From Bacteroidales bacterium (GTDB lineage Bacteria; Bacteroidota; Bacteroidia; Bacteroidales; UBA10428), in contig JAFGBD010000088.1 of NCBI GenBank assembly GCA_016933335.1, positions 1 through 50,469 on the forward strand: a stretch of 50,469 nucleotides of DNA. The letters run 5' to 3'. Made by a program: the position numbers and the translations under genes. A model generated the notes under the pieces. The model was not told the origin of the DNA. It did not search any database and was given only the letters and a program-made list of their open reading frames with translations. Shown here piece by piece: positions 43,513-50,469 of the stretch. Positions within the stretch are counted from its first letter, which is position 1. The number at the start of each line of letters is the position of its first letter.

Positions 43513-44523
43513 GTGGTCAGATTTCTATTAGTCCGGTTCAGTTCAATCGGAGATATAGTCCTTACAACTCCGGTAATCAGATGCCTCAAACAACAGGTAG
43601 AAGATGCCGAAATTCATTTCCTGGTAAAGAGACAATTCTATCCGGTCTTAAAAGCAAATCCTTATATAGACAAAATTCACCAGTATGATAACAATTACTG
43701 GAAAATTATTTCTGAACTTAAGAAAGAGAACATTCATTATATCATCGACCTGCACCATAACCTGCGAACATTCAGATTGAAATCGAACCTGAGAATACTA
43801 TCATTTTCTTTTAAAAAGCTCAATTTTAAAAAGTGGTTACTGGTAAATCTGAAAATAAATAAGTTGCCGGATATCCATATTGTTGACAGATATTTCGGCA
43901 CAGTAAAATTATTTGATGTAGTCAATGATGACAAAGGACTTGATTACCACATTCCTTCTGAGGAAGAGATAGACATATCAGATTTACCGGATGAATATCA
44001 AAATGGATTCATCATCATTGTTATTGGAGCAAAACATTTTACAAAACAGATACCAAATGATAAACTGGTTGAACTGTGCGATCATATTGATAATCCTGTT
44101 ATGCTCATGGGAGGCAGTGAAGATTTCAGGAAAGCCGAGGAGGTTAGAAAAAATTGCTCAAAGAAGGTTATAAATGCATGCGGAAAATATTCAATCAATC
44201 AGTCTGCTTCATTGATAAGGCAATCAGAACTGGTTATTACTCCGGATACCGGATTGATGCATATTGCAGCTGCTTTTGGCAAAAGAATAATCTCATTATG
44301 GGGGAATACAATACCGAAATTCGGGATGTTTCCCTATAAGGCTGACCATGACTCAAGAATTTTTCAGATTGAGAATCTGAGTTGCAGACCCTGCACAAAA
44401 ATAGGATTTAAGAAATGTCCCCAGAAGCATTTCAGATGCATGAACGATATAGATATCCGGGAAGTTATCAGGTATACCAACGAACTATTGAAAAGAACGG
44501 AGGATAAGCATCACAAGAAATGA
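43513..44523 (+). CDS. GT9 glycosyltransferase (heptosyltransferase-like)
   Basis: This 336-residue enzyme starts with GTG 43513 (VRFLLVRFSSIGDIVLTTPV), the typical ADP-heptose:LPS heptosyltransferase opening. The donor-site region VITPDTGLMHIAAAFGKRIISLWGN is well conserved. A C-terminal Cys-rich patch (NLSCRPCTKIGFKKCP) is also common in the family. It should act in lipopolysaccharide core synthesis on the cytoplasmic face of the inner membrane. The exact sugar is not evident. It lies 129 bases after atpC, in a gap with two short palindromes (43428-43443 and near 43480-43495). Confidence 0.88.
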   Translation: MVRFLLVRFSSIGDIVLTTPVIRCLKQQVEDAEIHFLVKRQFYPVLKANPYIDKIHQYDNNYWKIISELKKENIHYIIDLHHNLRTFRLKSNLRILSFSFKKLNFKKWLLVNLKINKLPDIHIVDRYFGTVKLFDVVNDDKGLDYHIPSEEEIDISDLPDEYQNGFIIIVIGAKHFTKQIPNDKLVELCDHIDNPVMLMGGSEDFRKAEEVRKNCSKKVINACGKYSINQSASLIRQSELVITPDTGLMHIAAAFGKRIISLWGNTIPKFGMFPYKADHDSRIFQIENLSCRPCTKIGFKKCPQKHFRCMNDIDIREVIRYTNELLKRTEDKHHKK

Positions 44524-44585
44524 ATTTTAAGAGAGCATATCCATATATCTGCCCCTATGGTTATTTCAGGTTTTCTGCGAAGTGA

Positions 44586-45584
44586 CTAATATCTTTCAAG
44601 CCAGCGGTATCTTCGGGCTGTGTCACCAAATTTAACGGCAAGGCATATTTCATGTGAGCCTTTGGTAAATTTGGTAATACCGTTAAAACCATAATCAAAT
44701 GAGTAACCGAAATACAGGTTATTGAATTTTATGCCTGCCAGTAAAATCACATCTCCGGAGGTCCTGTACGAGAGGCCAAACCAATAAGAACGATCGTAAA
44801 GTAACTTTACAGAAATATCTGATAAGATATGCAGCCTTTCATTGGTTCTCAGTATAAATGAAGGCTCATATTCCCATTTGGGTTTTCCTGCAAATCTGTC
44901 ACGGTATCTGCAAATTAAATAATAATGTCTTTTCAGTCTGATATCATCGGCATAAATAAATTCATCTTTTGAACCAATTTTCAAAGATGACTGGAATAAT
45001 TGTGCGACTGAGAACCCAACATGGAATTTTTGTGTCATGTAGTTCGCTCCAAAGGACGCATCGGGTATAACAGTAGCTTTACCTATCAGGTTGGAAAGCC
45101 TGTCATCGGGATCCTTAAGGCGGGCCTCTTCCTTGCTTATCCTGAACTGGTAAAAAGAACCTGCCAGGCCGAATGAAAGCTGTGAGTTTCGTATAAAGAT
45201 ATGATATGCATATGCAAACTGAACACCGGTACGATGAATGGCAGCATTGTTGTCACTGTAAAGATTAAATCCAAGGCCGACCCTTCCTTTAGAACCACCT
45301 TTGAATATATTGCTTCCAAAAAACCCTGATTTAATTGTAAACCTGCTCTTCAGTAATCTGGTCTGGGCACTGAATGAATAAGTCTCGGGGGTGTTTGTTA
45401 CAAAACCAAGCCACTCCTTACGGGCAGAAAGATCAAGCGATGTCCTCCCATCAACACCGGCTACAGAAGGATTAATCAAAAACTCATTCATAATATACTG
45501 GCTGTATTTTGGCAGTTGCTGAGCCAGAATCATGGATGGGTTAAATATACAGATAAATGTAAATATTCTTATGAAAGTCTTCAT
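44586..45584 (-). CDS. PorP/SprF-family type IX secretion protein
   Basis: This 332-residue outer-membrane protein has a signal peptide ending MILA-Q. The mature start QLPKYSQYIMNEFLINPSVAGVDG is the diagnostic PorP/SprF opening, and the rest is a barrel of alternating strands. In Flavobacterium, SprF is needed for export or attachment of the adhesin SprB. In Porphyromonas, PorP is a T9SS component. Here it is directly downstream of a SprB-like cargo gene, which points to a cargo-specific SprF role. A TAATTTTG -7 element (45612-45619, minus) lies upstream. Confidence 0.9.
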   Translation of the reverse strand: MKTFIRIFTFICIFNPSMILAQQLPKYSQYIMNEFLINPSVAGVDGRTSLDLSARKEWLGFVTNTPETYSFSAQTRLLKSRFTIKSGFFGSNIFKGGSKGRVGLGFNLYSDNNAAIHRTGVQFAYAYHIFIRNSQLSFGLAGSFYQFRISKEEARLKDPDDRLSNLIGKATVIPDASFGANYMTQKFHVGFSVAQLFQSSLKIGSKDEFIYADDIRLKRHYYLICRYRDRFAGKPKWEYEPSFILRTNERLHILSDISVKLLYDRSYWFGLSYRTSGDVILLAGIKFNNLYFGYSFDYGFNGITKFTKGSHEICLAVKFGDTARRYRWLERY

Positions 45585-45776
45585 TTGATATATCTACCCG
45601 CAAGTATAAACCAAAATTAATTTCAGGCCTATTTTTTAATTAAATATTAATAAACAATCTATAGTACGTATAATCCGCACTAAATGTTATACATAAACTG
45701 TTTTTTACAGGTAAAATATTATTTTTATCGGAGCTAAACTGGTCAATGGATCACTTGATGCAATATTTCCAGAATG

Positions 45777-46105
45777 CTATCTGATAATGGTTATTGTTCC
45801 CCTTATGGGTTCCGGATTTGTTTGGTTATTAAGATAAATCAGGTAATAATATGAATCTACCGGCAGGTCTCTGCTGGAATTATCCCTGCCATCCCAGATT
45901 CCATTACCATCATCAAAACTTTTACTGATATCTCCCTCGAATACAAGCCTGCCCCATCGATTATAAATCAATACCCTGGCTTGTGGATAAATTTCGTAAA
46001 ACTTATGACTCATATGATTATCATCAATATAAGTAACATCCCAGTAATCGTTTACCCTGTCATTATTTCCGGGAGTAAAGGCAGTGGGAATGTCAAGGCA
46101 GATAT
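45777..46105 (-). other. CHU_C type-B T9SS sorting domain of the giant protein
   Basis: The last ~100 residues form the domain recognised by the type IX secretion system. It opens with CLDIPTAFTPGNN and holds YNRWG and NGIWDGRD. It ends TITIIR with no Arg/Lys-rich tail cleavage motif visible. Confidence 0.85.
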
Positions 46106-49100
46106 TGCTTTGACTTGTAACCCTGACCGCACTATCAGTTTGGCAGTTGTTAGCATCCGTAACAGATACAACGTACCATCCGGGCTTAATATCAGATAAC
46201 ACAGGACTGTTTATATCAGGGTAATCCTGCCATTCATAAGAATAGTCAGGCGTACCTCCGGAAACACTTATGGTAATCTCCCCGTCACCCCAATCGGGAC
46301 AATAGGTTTGTTTGACATTTTCGACAGTGATTTCCAACGGATCTGGCTGGGGAATGATTACCATTGAATCATTGTGACAGTTCTTCCGGTCATAAATATC
46401 AAGTAAATATATTCCGGATGGAAGATTATCTATGATATTACCCTGAACAGGTGTGTTTTCCCATCTGTAAGAATAATCACCATTACCACCTGTGGCTCCA
46501 AGAATGATTTGTCCGTCGGAATATCCATAACAACTGACCTGATCGATGATAGCGTCCAATAGAATAATATCGGGTTCTTCAAGATCAATCATCCATTTAC
46601 CTTTACATCCTTTATCATCTGTGACAGTCACATAATATTTTCCGCTGGCAAGGCCGTTAAGTATTTTTGAAGTGCTTTCATTGCTCCATTTATACTGATA
46701 TGGTTCAAGTCCTCTGTCTGCATTGATCTCAATGATTCCATCTGAGTATCCGTGACAGGATACAGGATTATTCACAGTGATCACAAGTTCAAGTGTCGGA
46801 TCCTGTTCCATAACAGCCGAGTCTGTTCTATAACAACTATTAAGATCTGTTACTGTAATGTAATAAGTCCCCAGGTCGAGGCCGGAGATGCTGTCAGATG
46901 CAGAATGGAATCCTTCAGGGCCACTCCAGTTATATGAATGTGGTAAAACTCCTCCTGAGCTGTTTGCTGCAATGCTTCCAAGGATTTCTCCTGAGCAGTC
47001 GATAAATCTGGTTGACAGACTCAGACTCATGGCTGCAGGTCTTTTTAGTGTATCACTCCAAATCATAATACAACCGTTTGTATCTGAAACAGTCAGGTCG
47101 TATATTCCGGAAGGCAGGTTACTTAATATGTTGCTGTTGTATGATGCAGGATTGCCATCCAGTTCCCATTCAAAAATGTGTCTTCCTGATCCGCCTGAGG
47201 TATAAATATTAATGAATCCGTTCAGACTGTCAGCACAGGATATTCCGAATGAATTGTAATCAGACACCAGGAAGCTGTCTATGACCATTTTTTCAGGTTC
47301 GGTTAATTCGATGGTATCCATTTTAGTACAATTGATACCATCGGTTACGGTCAGGTATTGATAACCTGCTTTCAGGTCATAGATATCTTTTGATATGTAT
47401 CCATTCCCCCAGCTGTAAGTATATGGATTATCAATGGTATCACCTCCATAAGCATTGACAATGATATAACCGGTTGAATCGCCGTAACAATTCAGGTTAT
47501 GAATACCATCATTGGCAAGCGGTAAATCATAATCAAGTGTGATCGGTTCAGGCTCTGTCAGATCAAAGGTGTCTGCAATGCTGCATCCGGCTATGTCTTT
47601 TATCATGACGGCATATCGTCCGGCAACCAGGTCTGCCTGGTTGCTTGCAAAGGCATCAACAGAACCATTACCCTCAATCACCTGCCAGCTGTAAATATAA
47701 TCTTCATAATCATGACCTCCGGTGATGGTCTGAAGTGAAATGCTTCCATCACTCAAGCCATTACAGCTGATATTGTATCTGCTGTGGTAAAGCGAAACTG
47801 AATCTTTCTCAATGGTAAGCGGCTCAGGTTGTATCAAGGTTCTTTGTCCGTATCCGGTACAATTATTTTCATCGTTATAAACCAGATAATAGGTACCGGC
47901 AACAAGACTGTCAAAAACATGCGTGGTATCGCTGTCTGTAAATGTTTCAAATATACCCGGACCGCTGAACTGGTATTCAACTTCGTTTCCGGTTCTGTTA
48001 AGGAGCGTTATTATACCATTGGTATCTCCGTAACATCTTATATTCAATAGTTTTTCTATCCTGTAATCATAATAAGCGACATCCATATAAACAAATACCG
48101 GAGAGGGTTCATTTATAAATTCGTAGATACTGTCCACGCACATATTTGTATCATAAACCTTAACCCAGTAACGACCATCGACGGTATTAAACAAAGTATC
48201 ATTATATATTGGGGGGCTCAGAGAATAAGGACCAGGGACCTTAGTCCATACCGGATCATATCCTTCTGTACCTCCGGTTATGGTAGCCATGATAGTTCCG
48301 TCTGCAGCATTGCAGGTCATTGTATCAACAATGTCGATATTGACAACCAGCTCATCAGGCTGTGTAAGAATAAATGTATCCCGGTCAAAGCAGAAAAGCT
48401 TGTCAGAAATATTTACATGATAGGTACCGGCTGAAAGATCAGAAAAATCTTTGGTAAAGTTGATCCCATCATTCCAGCTATAGTTCAGATCATATACATC
48501 ATAATTCGGGAAAGCAGTGATACCTCCGGTCGGGTACAGCCTGATAAATCCATTGTCCTCTCCGAAACACCTGATATTTCTGGCAAGTTCTGGTGTTCGT
48601 GCTTTGTATGTTGATATGGAATCGATTTTAACGAGCAATTGCGGGGCAACCCAGACAAATACCGTATCAATGATTCCCGGGCATTTTTCCATATCATCCG
48701 GACCAGGCAGATAAGGTGAGACAACAAAATCAACCTTTTGTGCGATATCGGAATGATTTACAATTGAGTCGATAATAACCTGTCCCGGATTAAGATTGAA
48801 AGTATCGAGTCTGTAAAAAACTTCAACATCAACAGGCACATGATCGGCTTCATACCTGAATCTTACAGGATGCAGAGAAACCGTTGGTGTAGATAAATAA
48901 ATCTCTGATGTAAAGTTGGTACAGATGGTATCAAACAGAGGGCTAAGGATGACTTTTGGAGTGGGTTCAACCCAGACAACAGCGATTTTATCATTTCCGC
49001 TGCATCTGGGATCGCCCTTATCATCAGTTGTGTAAGGGGATACTGTAAAGGTAATCCTCTGGGCAGTATCGGTCAGATTAATAAATATCTCTGCAATCGT

Positions 49101-50469
49101 GTCGTTTTTAAATAGTCCGGTTTGTCCTCCTGCAGGTGGGGAGACCGAACCGGTATGATCAGCCTGTATGATATAGTCAAATCTTACGGGATGGGTAGGA
49201 ACTGTCGGACTGGTAATGACAATACCGGTTTCAGTACCATCACATATCGTATCAAGCACCGGAGTTAAAGTGAACCTGAGTGTCGGTTCAAGCCAGATGG
49301 TAACCGTATCATTAATTCCCGGGCATCTTTGATTGCCATTGCCATCAATAAGGACAGGTGTAATAATATACAGGATTCGTTGTGCCGAATCACTATTATT
49401 TGTTAAATTCTGATCAATAATCTGAGATGTGGTATAACCCACGCCAGGTAACGCTCCACTAACATTTGCAGGGTTATCAGGGACCGCAATAAAATTAAAT
49501 CTTACACCATTTACGATGGTGGGGCGTGTGGGAGTTGTTAACCTGATATAGGTATTTGTCTCATTACACAGTGTATCCGATTGAGGAATAGCAATAATTC
49601 TGGCAGTAGGTTCAACATATAATGTAACAGTTACAGGAAGACCTTCACATTTTTGCATCCCTTTGTCATCAATTGTAAAGGGTGTAATGATATACCTGAT
49701 TCTTTGTGCAGTGTCACTGATGGAGAACAGTCGCTGGTTCAGTATACTGTCCACAGTGAATTCCGTTACATCGCTATATCCTGAAAGCCTGGACGGATTA
49801 TCAGGGATTGCCCGGATATTAAAATTGACTCCAATTGTTGCAACTGTCGGTGATGTAAAACGGATATATATATAATCATTGTTACATATGGTATCCCGGA
49901 GAGGTGACGGGATAATTTTTGCAGTTGGCTCAATCCATAGTATTACCGTATCAGAAATACCCGGACATTTTTGGTTGTTATTCATGTCGAGGGTTGCAGG
50001 AGTGAATATGTAAACAATGCGCTGGAAGGTATCGCTGATATTTATCATTACATGTCTTACGATACTGTCGGTTGTCAGATCTGTTCCGGTTGGATTGCCT
50101 GATATAAACAGACTGCCGGGATTATCAGGAATGGCTGCATAGTTAAACCTGATACCTCTTGTTGAATGTGTAACACTTGTGAATTCAATATTGGTTGTAT
50201 CCCTGTTACAAAGTGTATCAGATTGAGGGATCGCAGTAATTTTTGCAGTGGGTTCGACATAAATGTAAATAATGGTGTCATGACCCTGGTCACAATAATA
50301 GGTCGGATTTGTTCCCCTTGGATCTTTGATCCTTGCTTTGAACATATAGGAAACAATCTGGAAAGTATCAGAAAGATTGATCAGGGTATCTCTGATATCG
50401 AGTCCTGCGGCATACTCGCCTGAGGGCTGAACACCGAGGACAGTACCGCCTGCATTGGTGGTAGTAAGC
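45777..50469 (-). CDS. Giant T9SS-exported SprB-like repeat protein (5' partial)
   Basis: The frame stays open to the right edge, so the N-terminus, including any signal peptide, is outside; at least 1560 residues are present. The N-terminal part holds about five ~107-residue repeats with VEPTAKI and the C-rich DTLC...KCPG pattern. About ten SprB-type repeats follow (CxGxxDGxIxxxxxGG, with YxWS and GxYxVxVTD). The C-terminus is the CHU_C/TIGR04131 gliding-motility domain (IPTAFTPGNNDRVNDYWDV, LIYNRWGRLVFEG, WDGR), a type B T9SS signal. It is probably a surface adhesin. The PorP/SprF gene follows on the same strand after a 192-base gap. Confidence 0.92.
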   Translation of the reverse strand, partial: LTTTNAGGTVLGVQPSGEYAAGLDIRDTLINLSDTFQIVSYMFKARIKDPRGTNPTYYCDQGHDTIIYIYVEPTAKITAIPQSDTLCNRDTTNIEFTSVTHSTRGIRFNYAAIPDNPGSLFISGNPTGTDLTTDSIVRHVMINISDTFQRIVYIFTPATLDMNNNQKCPGISDTVILWIEPTAKIIPSPLRDTICNNDYIYIRFTSPTVATIGVNFNIRAIPDNPSRLSGYSDVTEFTVDSILNQRLFSISDTAQRIRYIITPFTIDDKGMQKCEGLPVTVTLYVEPTARIIAIPQSDTLCNETNTYIRLTTPTRPTIVNGVRFNFIAVPDNPANVSGALPGVGYTTSQIIDQNLTNNSDSAQRILYIITPVLIDGNGNQRCPGINDTVTIWLEPTLRFTLTPVLDTICDGTETGIVITSPTVPTHPVRFDYIIQADHTGSVSPPAGGQTGLFKNDTIAEIFINLTDTAQRITFTVSPYTTDDKGDPRCSGNDKIAVVWVEPTPKVILSPLFDTICTNFTSEIYLSTPTVSLHPVRFRYEADHVPVDVEVFYRLDTFNLNPGQVIIDSIVNHSDIAQKVDFVVSPYLPGPDDMEKCPGIIDTVFVWVAPQLLVKIDSISTYKARTPELARNIRCFGEDNGFIRLYPTGGITAFPNYDVYDLNYSWNDGINFTKDFSDLSAGTYHVNISDKLFCFDRDTFILTQPDELVVNIDIVDTMTCNAADGTIMATITGGTEGYDPVWTKVPGPYSLSPPIYNDTLFNTVDGRYWVKVYDTNMCVDSIYEFINEPSPVFVYMDVAYYDYRIEKLLNIRCYGDTNGIITLLNRTGNEVEYQFSGPGIFETFTDSDTTHVFDSLVAGTYYLVYNDENNCTGYGQRTLIQPEPLTIEKDSVSLYHSRYNISCNGLSDGSISLQTITGGHDYEDYIYSWQVIEGNGSVDAFASNQADLVAGRYAVMIKDIAGCSIADTFDLTEPEPITLDYDLPLANDGIHNLNCYGDSTGYIIVNAYGGDTIDNPYTYSWGNGYISKDIYDLKAGYQYLTVTDGINCTKMDTIELTEPEKMVIDSFLVSDYNSFGISCADSLNGFINIYTSGGSGRHIFEWELDGNPASYNSNILSNLPSGIYDLTVSDTNGCIMIWSDTLKRPAAMSLSLSTRFIDCSGEILGSIAANSSGGVLPHSYNWSGPEGFHSASDSISGLDLGTYYITVTDLNSCYRTDSAVMEQDPTLELVITVNNPVSCHGYSDGIIEINADRGLEPYQYKWSNESTSKILNGLASGKYYVTVTDDKGCKGKWMIDLEEPDIILLDAIIDQVSCYGYSDGQIILGATGGNGDYSYRWENTPVQGNIIDNLPSGIYLLDIYDRKNCHNDSMVIIPQPDPLEITVENVKQTYCPDWGDGEITISVSGGTPDYSYEWQDYPDINSPVLSDIKPGWYVVSVTDANNCQTDSAVRVTSQSNICLDIPTAFTPGNNDRVNDYWDVTYIDDNHMSHKFYEIYPQARVLIYNRWGRLVFEGDISKSFDDGNGIWDGRDNSSRDLPVDSYYYLIYLNNQTNPEPIRGTITIIR
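48645..50258 (-). repeat. Five tandem ~107-residue repeats with paired cysteines
   Basis: Repeat units begin at residues 30, 138, 244, 352 and 459 counted from Met 50345 (spacings 108, 106, 108, 107). Each has xEPTxxIxxxP, a DTxC cysteine near the start, RFxYxxxPDNP or a variant, SDTAQRI, and a second Cys in xCPG or xCxG about 15 residues before the next unit. The two Cys may form a disulfide inside each unit. A further partial unit lies upstream. Confidence 0.8.

Overview
The window looks like a chromosomal segment from a member of the Bacteroidota, probably a Bacteroidales or Marinilabiliales-type bacterium. The evidence is a T9SS cargo protein with a CHU_C/gliding-motility C-terminal domain next to a PorP/SprF gene, an ECF sigma / membrane anti-sigma pair, the Bacteroidota-type ATP synthase cluster headed by a bactofilin gene, and repeated use of the phylum's -7 promoter element TAnnTTTG. 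No rRNA, tRNA, CRISPR array, insertion sequence or prophage gene was recognised. Genus and species cannot be read from the sequence alone.

Layout. 1-6435: an end-of-gene hairpin, a ferritin-like/VIT iron transporter, an orphan SiaC-family protein with a perfect FNR-type site upstream, then on the minus strand a thioredoxin-fold lipoprotein, carA and a B3/B4-domain protein, followed by an isoprenyl diphosphate synthase. 6448-18344: a pectin (rhamnogalacturonan-I type) utilisation cluster. It holds a GH65-like lipoprotein, the C-terminal remnant of a GH105 gene, a cytoplasmic GH112 phosphorylase with a GPH sugar symporter, two GH28 enzymes and a GH106-related enzyme. It has no SusC/SusD pair and no regulator in the window. 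18574-23002: a LolA-like protein, a nucleotidyltransferase, an outer-membrane barrel protein and an ECF sigma/anti-sigma pair.

23142-29625 is the most coherent unusual unit. A TetR regulator with two palindromic operator-like sites is followed by a LolA-like periplasmic protein, two FtsX-type ABC permeases, their ATPase (with an extra ~40-residue insert) and an outer-membrane beta-barrel protein. The order suggests one regulated trans-envelope pathway for a lipid, lipoprotein or other hydrophobic cargo. This is an inference.

29630-44523 is mostly core metabolism: a GT-C glycosyltransferase, the minus-strand operon bactofilin-atpZ-atpI-like-atpBEFHAG, the operon DUF177-rpmF-plsX-fabH, a single-domain response regulator, a small barrel protein, and the separate plus-strand pair atpD-atpC followed by a GT9 glycosyltransferase. 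The ATP synthase genes are therefore split into two divergently oriented blocks about 4.3 kb apart. 44586-50469 (minus) holds a PorP/SprF protein and a giant T9SS-exported SprB-like repeat protein whose N-terminus lies beyond the window.
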